Assembly (NCBI GenBank): GCA_033791545.1
Contig: JASJGL010000145.1
Span: forward strand, 1-64,000
From: Antarcticimicrobium sp033791545
GTDB lineage: Bacteria > Pseudomonadota > Alphaproteobacteria > Rhodobacterales > Rhodobacteraceae
Direction of reading: 5' to 3'
DNA: 64,000 nt
In this document: positions 44,319-52,474 of the stretch, piece by piece
Layout: every line of letters starts with the position of its first letter
Numbering within the stretch: position 1 is the first letter of the stretch
Made by a program: the position numbers and the translations under genes
Notes under the pieces: generated by a model
Seen by the model: only the letters and a program-made list of their open reading frames with translations
What the model was told of the DNA's origin: nothing
Databases searched by the model: none

Positions 44319-44978
44319 TCAGAATGTGGGAAGATCGCCTTGCGGCAAAACAAGCGGTGCGCCGGTCGCGGCAATCACCTGATCGGGGTCCAGCCCCTCG
44401 GCAATCTCGCGCAGGGCAAAGCCCTCGGGCGTCACGTCGATCACCGCCATGTCGGTGTAAATGCGCCCGACGCAGCCGCGCGCGGTCAGGGGCAGGGTGC
44501 AGGCCTCGACCAGCTTGGGCTTGCCTGCGCGGTCGGTATGGGTGGTCAGCACGACCACCCGGCGCGCCTTTTGCGCCAGCTCGATCGCGCCCCCCGCGCC
44601 GGGAGAAAACTTGCCCGGGATCTTCCAGTTGGCCAGATCGCCGTTCTGCGCCACTTCAAACGCCCCCAACATGGTCAGATCCAGCCGCCCGGACCGGACC
44701 AGCGCGAAAGACATAGCACTGTCGAAATAGGCGCTGCCGGGGATGGGCGAGACATAGGCCCCACCGGCGTCGATCAGGTTGCGATCGGCGCGCTCGGGCG
44801 GCAGCGAGGGGCCGATTCCGGTCATGCCGTTTTCGCTGTGCAGGCAAAACGGAAAGCCGGAGGGCAGGTGATCGACCACCTTTGTCGGCAGGCCGATGCC
44901 GAGGTTGACCACCATTCCTGGTGCGATTTCATGCGCCGCGCGGGCGATCATGCGGGCCTTAGCGTTGGACAACGCCAT
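44319..44978 (-). CDS. CoA transferase, subunit B (family I)
   Basis: A 219-residue beta-type subunit of a 3-oxoacid CoA-transferase. The catalytic glutamate lies in the SENG motif of FCLHSENGMTGIGP, and the following GGAYVSPIPGSAYFDSAMSFALVRSG is the oxyanion region. ATG 44978 (MALSNAKARM) overlaps the subunit A stop by 20 bases. The pair moves CoA from a donor such as succinyl-CoA to a carboxylic acid; the acceptor here is not known. Confidence 0.9.
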   Translation of the reverse strand: MALSNAKARMIARAAHEIAPGMVVNLGIGLPTKVVDHLPSGFPFCLHSENGMTGIGPSLPPERADRNLIDAGGAYVSPIPGSAYFDSAMSFALVRSGRLDLTMLGAFEVAQNGDLANWKIPGKFSPGAGGAIELAQKARRVVVLTTHTDRAGKPKLVEACTLPLTARGCVGRIYTDMAVIDVTPEGFALREIAEGLDPDQVIAATGAPLVLPQGDLPTF

Positions 44979-45654
44979 ACTCCTCGGAAATGGATTGCAG
45001 TTGCACCACACGGTCAACAAAGGGGCCGGGGGTGTGGATCTGATCGGGCGCCAACCCGCCCAGCGGCAGCACAGTTTCAGCTTCGACGATCACCAGATCG
45101 GCGGCCATCGCCATCATCGGGTTGAAGTTGCGCGCGGTGGCGGCATAGGCGAGATTGCCAAAACTATCGGCCTTATCAGCATGGATCAGCGCCACATCCG
45201 CGCGCAACGCGCATTCCAGCAGGGTGGGGCGGCCATCGACCTCGATAATCTGTTTGCCCGCGGCCAGTTCGGTCTCGGCGCCGATATCGGTCAGGATGCC
45301 GCTGAGGCCCGCGCCACTGGCGCGGATACGCTCGGCAAGGATGCCCTGGGCGCAGAACTCGACCTCGATCTCGCCCGCATTCAGCATCGCCACCGCGCGC
45401 GGGTTGAGCCCGATATGGGTGGTGATCAGCTTGCGCGCCAGACCGGCCGCCAACAGGTGATCGACCCCAAGGCCCTGTTCGTTGGCATCGTTCTTGATCA
45501 CGGTCAGATCCCGCTTGCCCTGACGCACCAGCTCCCGGATCAGCGCAAAGGGGGTGCCAGGCACGCCGAAGCCGCCCAGCATCACCGTCGCCCCGTCCGC
45601 GATGGCGGCGACGGCCTGTTCCATCCCGCAGCTCTTGTCGGGCAGGGTGGTCAT
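44959..45654 (-). CDS. CoA transferase, subunit A (family I)
   Basis: A 231-residue alpha-type subunit paired with the gene just downstream. The glycine-rich MLGGFGVPGTPFALIRELV is the N-terminal signature of 3-oxoacid CoA-transferase A, and ADVALIHADKADSFGNLAYAATARNFNP the C-terminal one (in part). It shares its start region with the end of the aminotransferase (four-base overlap) and its end with subunit B, making a tightly packed operon. Confidence 0.9.
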   Translation of the reverse strand: MTTLPDKSCGMEQAVAAIADGATVMLGGFGVPGTPFALIRELVRQGKRDLTVIKNDANEQGLGVDHLLAAGLARKLITTHIGLNPRAVAMLNAGEIEVEFCAQGILAERIRASGAGLSGILTDIGAETELAAGKQIIEVDGRPTLLECALRADVALIHADKADSFGNLAYAATARNFNPMMAMAADLVIVEAETVLPLGGLAPDQIHTPGPFVDRVVQLQSISEEYGVVQR

Positions 45655-46994
45655 GCGTTCACCGGCAGGTTCATCTCCCGTGCCATGGCCTCCAGGCTAT
45701 CGGTCAGTGTGGCCATGATCTCGTCGATCTGGGCCTCACTTACGATCAGCGGCGGCGCGACGAGGAAGTGATCGCCCTCAAGGCCGCCCCGGGTGCGGCG
45801 CGAATAGATGATCAAGCCGCGTTCATAGGCAAGGTCCACGAGCCGGTTATAGGCGTTCAATTCCTTTGGCAGCGGCACCATGGTCTTGCGATCCGAGACC
45901 AGTTCAAAGGCCAGCAACAGGCCCAGCCCGCGCACATCGCCGATAAAGGGGAAGCGGTCCATCAACCCGGTCAGACGCGCCTTGAGCAGATCGCCCATGG
46001 CGGCGGAATTGCCGACCAGATCCTGATTGGCGATCTCGTCCAGCACGGCGCAGCCGGCGGCGCAGGCCAGCGGGTTGCCGGCATAGGTATAGCCATGCAG
46101 GAAGCCGCCCGCATCCAACACCGCCTCGACCATATCACCGCGCGCCACCATCGCCCCCAAGGGCGTGTAGCCGGCGGCAAAGCCCTTGGACAGCGCGATG
46201 ATGTCGGGGGTGATGCCCCAATGCTCGGCGGCGATGAACTTGCCGGTGCGACCGGCGCCGGTCATCACCTCGTCATAAATCAGCAGGATGCCGAATTCGT
46301 CGCAGATCTCGCGGATGCGCGCGTAATAGCTGTCGGGCGCCACCAGCGCGCCGGTCGAGGCGCCGCCAACCGGCTCCATGATGAAGGCCAGCACGCTCTC
46401 GGGGCCCTGCGCAAGGATCTCGTCGCGCAGCATCTCGGCATATTTCAGCCCGCGCTGGTCGTCGTCGAGATTGTCGGTGTCGAGATAACAGGTCGGCGCC
46501 GCGATCTTGGGCATCTCGCGCATCATCGGCGCAAAGGGTTTCGTCAGCGGATCATAGCCAGTCAGCGCCAGCGCCCCCAGCGTCGAGCCGTGATAAGAGG
46601 GGTGGCGCGAGATCACCTTCCAGCGGCTGTCCTGCCCCTGGGTCAGCGCGTATTGCCGCGCCATCTTGATCGCGCTTTCCACCGCTTCGGACCCACCAGA
46701 GACAAAGAACACCCGGTCCAGCCCCTTGGGCATCAGCGCGGCGGTCTTGGCGGCAAGGCGTTCCGAGGGTTCGGTCTGGAAGTGCAGCCGGTAGCCAAAG
46801 GTGGCCTTGTCCATCTGCGCCTTCATGGCGTCCAGAACGCGCGGGTTGGAATGGCCGATATTGGACACCATCGCCCCGGACGAGCCGTCGATGTACCTTT
46901 TGCCATCCGTATCGTACAGATAGATCCCCTTGCCATAATCAAGGGTCGGACGCGGTTGGCGCGATTGATAAAAGAGATGTGACATCACAGTCAT
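45651..46994 (-). CDS. Class III aminotransferase (PLP-dependent)
   Basis: A 447-residue fold-type I transaminase of the omega-amino-acid/beta-alanine-pyruvate group. The PLP aspartate is in LIYDEVMTGAGRTG, the Schiff-base lysine in IIALSKGFAAGYTPLGA, and substrate-loop features in FVSGGSEAVESAIKMARQY. ATG 46994 is chosen because it makes an ATGA overlap with the ABC ATPase stop; ATG 46985 is an alternative. With the CoA transferase downstream, the logical product is an oxo-acid or semialdehyde that becomes a CoA ester. Confidence 0.88.
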   Translation of the reverse strand: MTVMSHLFYQSRQPRPTLDYGKGIYLYDTDGKRYIDGSSGAMVSNIGHSNPRVLDAMKAQMDKATFGYRLHFQTEPSERLAAKTAALMPKGLDRVFFVSGGSEAVESAIKMARQYALTQGQDSRWKVISRHPSYHGSTLGALALTGYDPLTKPFAPMMREMPKIAAPTCYLDTDNLDDDQRGLKYAEMLRDEILAQGPESVLAFIMEPVGGASTGALVAPDSYYARIREICDEFGILLIYDEVMTGAGRTGKFIAAEHWGITPDIIALSKGFAAGYTPLGAMVARGDMVEAVLDAGGFLHGYTYAGNPLACAAGCAVLDEIANQDLVGNSAAMGDLLKARLTGLMDRFPFIGDVRGLGLLLAFELVSDRKTMVPLPKELNAYNRLVDLAYERGLIIYSRRTRGGLEGDHFLVAPPLIVSEAQIDEIMATLTDSLEAMAREMNLPVNA

Positions 46995-47764
46995 TCTTTG
47001 TTGGAAGCAAGGTGCTTGCGGAGGAAATTCTTGGTGCGTTCGTTTTCGGGATTGCGAAAGATCACGCTGGGCGGACCTTCTTCGACAACCACGCCCTGAT
47101 CCATGAACAGAACCCGGTCGCAAACGCTTTCGGCGAAGCCCATTTCATGGGTGACGATGATCATGGTCATGTGTTCCTCGGCGAGCTTTTTCATCACCAG
47201 GTTCACTTCCTCGACCAGTTCCGGATCGAGCGCCGAGGTCGCCTCGTCAAACAGCATCACCTTGGGTTTCATTGCCAGCGCGCGGGCAATCGCGACGCGC
47301 TGTTTCTGCCCGCCGGACAGTTGCGAGGGATAATAGTCAATCCGCTCCAGCATGCCGACCTTGTCGAGTTGCTCCTCGGCCAGGGCGTTGGCCTCTTCCA
47401 CGGAAAGACCTTTAAGCATTCTGGGCGCCAGCGTGATGTTTTCGCGCACGTTCAGATGCGGGAACAGGTTGAAGTGCTGAAACACCATGCCGATGTTCTG
47501 GCGCACGTGGTTGATGTGCTTTTCATACTGGCGGTGCGGCAGGGTCTTGTTGACCTGGACATCTTCCAGCCAGACCTCGCCGCCGGTCAGCGGATCAAGG
47601 TCGTTGATCGCGCGCAACAGGGTGCTTTTGCCCGACCCCGAGGGGCCGATGATGGCGACGATTTCGCCCCGGTTCACCTTGAGGCTTATATCTTTCAGAA
47701 CCTCAAGCGAGCCATAGCTTTTCTGGGCGTGGCGGATATCCACAAAGGGTTTCTCGGTATCCAT
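46991..47764 (-). CDS. Polar amino acid ABC transporter ATPase (GlnQ type)
   Basis: A 257-residue importer ATPase. Walker A is GPSGSGKSTLLRAI, the signature motif LSGGQKQRVAIARAL and Walker B VMLFDEATSALDPE, followed by the H-loop in VTHEMGFAESV. This is the polar-amino-acid (GlnQ/HisP) class. It completes the transporter with the two permeases and the family 3 binding protein upstream in the same operon. Confidence 0.95.
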   Translation of the reverse strand: MDTEKPFVDIRHAQKSYGSLEVLKDISLKVNRGEIVAIIGPSGSGKSTLLRAINDLDPLTGGEVWLEDVQVNKTLPHRQYEKHINHVRQNIGMVFQHFNLFPHLNVRENITLAPRMLKGLSVEEANALAEEQLDKVGMLERIDYYPSQLSGGQKQRVAIARALAMKPKVMLFDEATSALDPELVEEVNLVMKKLAEEHMTMIIVTHEMGFAESVCDRVLFMDQGVVVEEGPPSVIFRNPENERTKNFLRKHLASNKE

Positions 47765-47784
47765 TTTTCAGTCTCCCTTCGCGG

Positions 47785-48441
47785 TCATCGGGCGGCCTGG
47801 ACCCGACGCTCGATGCGTCGCAGGACAGCTTCCATGCCGAGGTTGATGATGTAATAGAACAGGGCCGCCACCACGTAGAACTCGAATGGGCGGTAGGTGC
47901 GGCCAATGGCAAGTTGAGCGGACAGCGTCAGTTCGGTCACGCCGATCACCGAGACCAGCGCCGAGTCCTTGAGCAGGGCGATCATGTTGTTGCCGATCGG
48001 CGGGATCACGTCGCGCACCGCCTGCGGGATCACCACCTTGCGCAGGGCTTGTCCCCGGCTTAGCCCCACGGTGCGGGCCGCCTCCATCTGGCCCTTGTCG
48101 ACGGCAACGATAGCGGTCTGGATCAGCTCGGAATTATATACCGCGAAATGCAGCCCCAGTCCGACCACACCGGCAACAAAGGCCGGCAGGTCGATTCCCA
48201 CCTGCACCAGCCCGAAATAGATCAGGAACAGTTGCAGCAGCAGCGGCGTGCCCATGAACAGCCATTCAAAAGCCCGGAGCGGCAAGCGCACCAGCGTCGG
48301 TGCATAGAGCGCGATCACGGCAAAGAAGATGCCGCCGAAAAAGCTGAGCACCGCCGCGCCCACCGTGATCGCAATGGTCCAGAGCGCGCCCAGAAAGATC
48401 ACGTCGAGGTAGTCGGGGACAACTGAGAAATCCAGGCCCAT
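47785..48441 (-). CDS. Amino acid ABC transporter permease 1
   Basis: A 218-residue inner-membrane permease of the HisM/GlnP type. Five transmembrane helices can be placed. The EAA cytoplasmic loop reads EAARTVGLSRGQALRKVVIPQAVRD, the contact site for the ATPase. It forms a heterodimer with the similar permease 2, which precedes it in the transcript. Confidence 0.92.
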   Translation of the reverse strand: MGLDFSVVPDYLDVIFLGALWTIAITVGAAVLSFFGGIFFAVIALYAPTLVRLPLRAFEWLFMGTPLLLQLFLIYFGLVQVGIDLPAFVAGVVGLGLHFAVYNSELIQTAIVAVDKGQMEAARTVGLSRGQALRKVVIPQAVRDVIPPIGNNMIALLKDSALVSVIGVTELTLSAQLAIGRTYRPFEFYVVAALFYYIINLGMEAVLRRIERRVQAAR

Positions 48442-48466
48442 GCGGGCGCCTCCTATCCGGTTGGGA

Positions 48467-49114
48467 TCAAACGATCTTGGCTTTGTTGTCGAGCCAGGTA
48501 ACGGCGCGACTGGTGATGTAGATGATGATCATGTAAAGAATGCCCGAAATCAGGAACATTTCGAACGGCTTGTAGGTCGAGCCGATATAGCGCTGCGCGG
48601 TATAGGTCAGTTCGACCACCGAAATCGCGGCCACCAGCGCGGTGCCCTTGATCAGCGCGTTGATATTCACCCCCAGCGGCCGGATCATCAGCCGCATGGC
48701 CTGCGGCAGCACCACCTTGCGAAAGCTTTGGCCGCGACTCATCCCCAAGGTCCGGGCGGCCTCGATCTGGCCCTTGTCGATAGAGATGATGGCGCCGCGG
48801 ATGGTTTCGGTCATATAGGCGCCGATATTGACCCCCAGACCGATCACCCCAGCCTGGAACGCGTCCAGCTGGATGCCGATCTGCGGGCCTCCAAAGTACA
48901 GGATAAAGAGCTGGATCAGCGCCGGTGTGCCGCGGATGAAGCTGACATAAGCGGCCCCGATATAGCGCAGCACCACAAACCGGGACAGCCGCGCGGCCGC
49001 CCCGAGCCCGCCGCAGAACAGACCAAGGATCGTCGTCAGGATGGACAGTTGAATGGTCACCCACGCCGCCTTCAGGAAGTACGGGTAGACCGTCAGCATC
49101 AGTTCGATATCCAA
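48467..49114 (-). CDS. Amino acid ABC transporter permease 2
   Basis: A 215-residue permease of the same family, with the EAA loop EAARTLGMSRGQSFRKVVLPQAMR. It is about as long as permease 1 but clearly diverged, as in heteromeric His/Gln-type importers. It begins 51 bases downstream of the creatininase-family gene, in the same operon. Confidence 0.92.
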   Translation of the reverse strand: MDIELMLTVYPYFLKAAWVTIQLSILTTILGLFCGGLGAAARLSRFVVLRYIGAAYVSFIRGTPALIQLFILYFGGPQIGIQLDAFQAGVIGLGVNIGAYMTETIRGAIISIDKGQIEAARTLGMSRGQSFRKVVLPQAMRLMIRPLGVNINALIKGTALVAAISVVELTYTAQRYIGSTYKPFEMFLISGILYMIIIYITSRAVTWLDNKAKIV

Positions 49115-49164
49115 GGGCCAGTCCCCTCCCGTTTCTGCGGTGGCCGGTGCGGCCTTAGTGGTGA

Positions 49165-49956
49165 TCAGTGATGATCGGTGCGGCTCAAAATCGGCAAGGC
49201 GCGGATTTCGCGGACCAGTGCCGTGGTCTCTTCGATCGCGGCGCGCAGGAACTTTTCGCCGGTCTCAGCATCCGCGACGGTCGGGTCACCCATGGTTCCG
49301 TCCGGCGAAACCTCGGACCACCAGCGCATCAGCATCGCTTTGCCGCCGCCTTTCGCCAGATCAAGGTTGAAAAAGTTGGTCTTGGGATCGTGCAGGTTCT
49401 GGGATTTCGATTTCTCGATATGCACCAGCTCCGGGTGCAGATGTTTGTACATCGCCGCCTCGAACTCTCCGGCATGGGCGATGCCGCCGATTTCGGATTT
49501 GCGGTGTTCGTTGATGCGATCCGCGCAGAGGTTCCAATAAGAGGCCGAGACGCAGATGATACCGGTTTCGATCACTGTCTTGCGTGCCGACAGATCAAGG
49601 ATCGGATGGTTCGATCCGTGCGAGTTCAACAGCAGGATCCGGCGAAACCCGTGATGGGCCAGAGATTTGGTGATGTCGGTGACAAAGGCGATCAGCGTCT
49701 CGGGCTGGATCCAGATGACGCCGGGGAAATCCTTGTGGTGTTCGTTGAACCCGTAGGCCACCGGCGGCATCACCAGCACTTCATCCGGGGCGGCCGCAGC
49801 CACGCCGTTGGCCACAGCCATACCCAACACCGTGTCGGTGTCGAGCGGCATATGCGGCCCGTGATCCTCGGTCGCAGAGACGTTCAGGATGACGACGCGG
49901 TCCTTGTCCGCATCGCGGACCTCTTCCCAGGTCAGTTTCCCATAGTCCGTTGTCAT
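49165..49956 (-). CDS. Creatininase family amidohydrolase
   Basis: A 263-residue metal-dependent hydrolase of the creatininase fold. Characteristic blocks are SATEDHGPHMPLDTDT (metal ligands Glu/His/Asp), LLLNSHGSNHPI and HAGEFEAAMYKHL. The family includes creatinine amidohydrolase, several ring-opening amidases and the MftE peptidase. Its place between the binding protein and the permeases suggests it acts on the imported compound or a close derivative. Creatine/creatinine cannot be assumed, since no creatinase or sarcosine genes are seen. Confidence 0.85.
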   Translation of the reverse strand: MTTDYGKLTWEEVRDADKDRVVILNVSATEDHGPHMPLDTDTVLGMAVANGVAAAAPDEVLVMPPVAYGFNEHHKDFPGVIWIQPETLIAFVTDITKSLAHHGFRRILLLNSHGSNHPILDLSARKTVIETGIICVSASYWNLCADRINEHRKSEIGGIAHAGEFEAAMYKHLHPELVHIEKSKSQNLHDPKTNFFNLDLAKGGGKAMLMRWWSEVSPDGTMGDPTVADAETGEKFLRAAIEETTALVREIRALPILSRTDHH

Positions 49957-50024
49957 GATACTGCCTATTTTTTTGTATTTGATTTTGGTGGGGGCCGCCG
50001 CAGACGGCGGACCCGATATCTTAC

Positions 50025-50062
50025 ATCCGTATTAACGGATTTATTCATCCGTATTAACGGAT
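50025..50062. repeat. Duplicated palindrome after the binding-protein gene
   Basis: ATCCGTATTAACGGAT occurs at 50025-50040 and again at 50047-50062. The second copy contains the binding-protein stop codon. Each unit is a 6 bp inverted repeat around ATTA, so the transcript can form two small stem-loops in the gap before the creatininase-family gene. Confidence 0.8.
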
Positions 50063-50839
50063 GTCGCCGCCGACCCACTGTTCGGCGATCTTCACGTAGG
50101 TGCCGTCTGCCATCATGTCGTCCAGCGCCTTTTGCATCGCGGCACCCAGCTTGGGGTTGCCTTCACGAATGGCGATACCGGCACCGAAAGCTTCGGTCTC
50201 AAGGTCGGGGATGACCGCGTAATCATAGCCCTTTTCCTTCATCGCCAGAATCGCGGCGATGGAGTCGTTGACGATGGCGTCGACGCGGCCGTTTTCCAGC
50301 TCGAGCAGCAGTTCGGGCAGGCCTTTGTAGGTGCGGATGCTATAGCCTTGATCGCGCGCCCATTCCTCATGGGTTTCGCCCAGCGTCACGCCCAGCGTTG
50401 CGTCACCCAGTTGCGACACGCTGGTGAAGGGCGAGCCGGCCTTGGTGAAGATCGCGCGTTTGGTGGCATAATAGGGGCCGACGAAATCGACCACTTTGTC
50501 GCGCTCTTCGGTGATCGTCATCGATCCGACAATGGCGTCATATTTGTTGGCCAGCAGGCCGCCGATGATGCCGTCCCAAGCGGTAGTGACGATTTCCGCC
50601 TTGAGCCCCATACGCTTGGCGATTTCGGTTCCGATTGCCGGGTCAAAACCCACGACCTCGTTTTTTTCATTGACGAAGTTGAACGGCGGGTAGGCGCCGC
50701 TCATGGCGATGCGGATCACACCCTTTTCCATGATCGTGTCCAGCTCTTCGGCCTGAACCGCGCTGGTGGTGCCAAGGCCCGCGACCAGCAATGCGCCGGC
50801 GGCAAGAGTGGTCTTCATCAGAGATCTGCGAGTCGTCAT
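50054..50839 (-). CDS. Polar amino acid ABC transporter substrate-binding protein
   Basis: A 261-residue periplasmic protein of SBP family 3. The signal peptide runs to VQA-EEL near residue 30. The ligand-pocket segments are MSGAYPPFNFVNEKNEVVGFD, GSMTITEERDKVVDF and NDSIAAILAMKEKG, typical of basic or polar amino acid binding. The arginine-binding Arg of the family (usually in SMSITPERxK) is retained as TEERDK. ATG 50839 follows GGGAGAAG. It is the first gene of the nine-gene operon and is divergent from a LysR regulator. Confidence 0.92.
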   Translation of the reverse strand: MTTRRSLMKTTLAAGALLVAGLGTTSAVQAEELDTIMEKGVIRIAMSGAYPPFNFVNEKNEVVGFDPAIGTEIAKRMGLKAEIVTTAWDGIIGGLLANKYDAIVGSMTITEERDKVVDFVGPYYATKRAIFTKAGSPFTSVSQLGDATLGVTLGETHEEWARDQGYSIRTYKGLPELLLELENGRVDAIVNDSIAAILAMKEKGYDYAVIPDLETEAFGAGIAIREGNPKLGAAMQKALDDMMADGTYVKIAEQWVGGDIR

Positions 50840-50985
50840 GGTCTTCTCCCGAGTTTGTTTTTGATCTTTGCGCTGCGGTACGCTCGGGCCCAAGCCCGGG
50901 AAAGACCGCTGCATTGCAAGAGGCTTGCATAGGGGCTTCACATAAAGCAAATAGATATTCAAAATCACTTACATTGATAAAAACT

Positions 50986-51942
50986 ATGAACAACTCTATC
51001 GGCCAGCGTTTTCCATGGAACCTTGACTGGAACCTGTTGCGCACCTTCATGGTGATCGTGGAGCAGCAAGGGGTGACCAAGGCCGCCGATTTTCTGGGCC
51101 TGAAACAGCCCACGATCAGTTCGGCCCTACGCCGGTTGGAAGAGACCGTCGGCCATCGGTTGATCGAGCGCGGGCCGCACCGGTTTGCCGTCACGGCGGT
51201 CGGGCGCACGTTGTATTCGGAATCCTCGACGATCTTTGGCGCGGTGTCGCAGCTGCCCGAATTGCTCGAAGCCGAGGAAGAAGAGCTTTCGGGGCATGTG
51301 AATATCGCCTTGACCAGCCATGTGATGTCGCCGCATTTCGACCGGGTGCTGGAGGCGTTTCACGCCCGTCATTCCAAGGTGACCTATTCCATCGTCGTTG
51401 CCGAAAGCTCGGATATTGTCACCTTGGTGCGACAGAACCGGGCCAGTCTTGGGGTCTGCCTGCTGAACAAGATCCCGACCGAGTTGGAGGCGCGGATCCT
51501 GTTCCGGGAATATTTCGGGCTGTATTGCGGGCCGCGTCACCGGCTGTTTTCCCGCTCCAAGATCGATATCGGCGATTTAGTGGGGGAATATTCCGTCGCC
51601 TTCCAGACCGAGATCGAGGGCGGTCCGCTGGACGTGGTGTCGGGGCTGCGCCATCGCGCGCGGCTGGCACCAGGGCTCAAGGGGGTGTCGGCCAACCTGC
51701 CCGAGGTGCGGCGCATGATCCTTGCCAATATCGGCATCGGGGCCTTGCCGGTCCATGTGGCCGAGCGCGACGTGACGTTGGGGACGCTGCGGCAATTGCC
51801 GCCCTATACCAAGCTGCCTGCGGTCAATATCTATCTTTTGAGCAATCCGCGCCGCAGCCTGTCCCCGCCCGAAGCGGCGTTGCTTCGGATGTATGGCGAG
51901 ATGATAGATGAAACCGACCTCAAGGCGCGCACCTATCAATAG
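50986..51942 (+). CDS. LysR-family transcriptional regulator
   Basis: A 318-residue LTTR. The winged HTH covers about residues 11-70 (WNLLRTFMVIVEQQGVTKAADFLGLKQPTISSALRRLEE, in part) and a two-lobed effector domain follows. It is transcribed divergently from the binding-protein gene across 146 bp, the classic arrangement for a regulator of the adjoining catabolic operon. The gap is AT-rich near this gene. I could not single out a convincing T-N11-A operator. Confidence 0.9.
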   Translation: MNNSIGQRFPWNLDWNLLRTFMVIVEQQGVTKAADFLGLKQPTISSALRRLEETVGHRLIERGPHRFAVTAVGRTLYSESSTIFGAVSQLPELLEAEEEELSGHVNIALTSHVMSPHFDRVLEAFHARHSKVTYSIVVAESSDIVTLVRQNRASLGVCLLNKIPTELEARILFREYFGLYCGPRHRLFSRSKIDIGDLVGEYSVAFQTEIEGGPLDVVSGLRHRARLAPGLKGVSANLPEVRRMILANIGIGALPVHVAERDVTLGTLRQLPPYTKLPAVNIYLLSNPRRSLSPPEAALLRMYGEMIDETDLKARTYQ

Positions 51943-51996
51943 GCAGATCAATAGGCGATGCAGGGTAACAGGATCGAAACGGGCAGGGCGACGCAG

Positions 51997-52404
51997 ATGG
52001 GCACAACAGGTCTGATCATACGATATACCGGGTTCGCCGTGATCGCGACACTGGCCAATCTTGGGGCGCAACGCGGGATCTTCGCGCTGTTGCCTGCGGG
52101 GCAGCTGCGTCTGATCGCGGCGCTGGTCTGCGGCACCGGCATCGGGTTGGTGGTGAAATACATTCTCGACAAGCGGTGGATCTTTGACGACCCCTTGCGC
52201 GCGCCGCGCGATGAGACGCGTACCTTTTCGCTTTACACCCTGACCGGGGTGGCGACCACGGCGCTGTTCTGGGGTGTTGAGAGCCTGTTCTGGGCCATTT
52301 GGCAAACCCGGGACATGCGCGAATTGGGCGCCGTTCTGGGGCTGAGCGCAGGCTATGTGATCAAGTACAATCTAGACAAACGCTTCGTATTTCGCCGCGA
52401 TTGA
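51997..52404 (+). CDS. GtrA-like membrane protein
   Basis: About 135 residues with four predicted transmembrane helices and the GtrA signature VVKYILDKRWIFDD, echoed by the C-terminal VIKYNLDKRFVF. GtrA proteins are thought to flip polyprenyl-phosphate sugars across the inner membrane or help glycosyltransferases that use them. ATG 51997 has a good GGGCAGGG site; ATG 51958 would add 13 residues. It faces the HAD-UbiA gene, which makes a polyprenyl-phosphate-linked product, so the two may cooperate. Confidence 0.8.
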   Translation: MGTTGLIIRYTGFAVIATLANLGAQRGIFALLPAGQLRLIAALVCGTGIGLVVKYILDKRWIFDDPLRAPRDETRTFSLYTLTGVATTALFWGVESLFWAIWQTRDMRELGAVLGLSAGYVIKYNLDKRFVFRRD

Positions 52405-52425
52405 GCAAGGCGCCCTGACGGGGAA

Positions 52426-52461
52426 CCTTGCGCGGCACTAGGGGAGAGCCGCCGCGCAAGG
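52426..52461. terminator. 11 bp hairpin between convergent gtrA-like and ubiA-like genes
   Basis: CCTTGCGCGGC (52426-52436) pairs perfectly with GCCGCGCAAGG (52451-52461) over a 14-base loop. It sits between two convergent stops (52404 and 52475). There is no T run; a bidirectional terminator is plausible. Confidence 0.5.
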
Positions 52462-52474
52462 GACACCATTCCCG

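Noticed and set aside
49165..49956. Calling the gene creatininase and the operon a creatinine pathway
   Set aside because: The family is broad, and no creatinase, sarcosine oxidase or hydantoinase is present in the operon.
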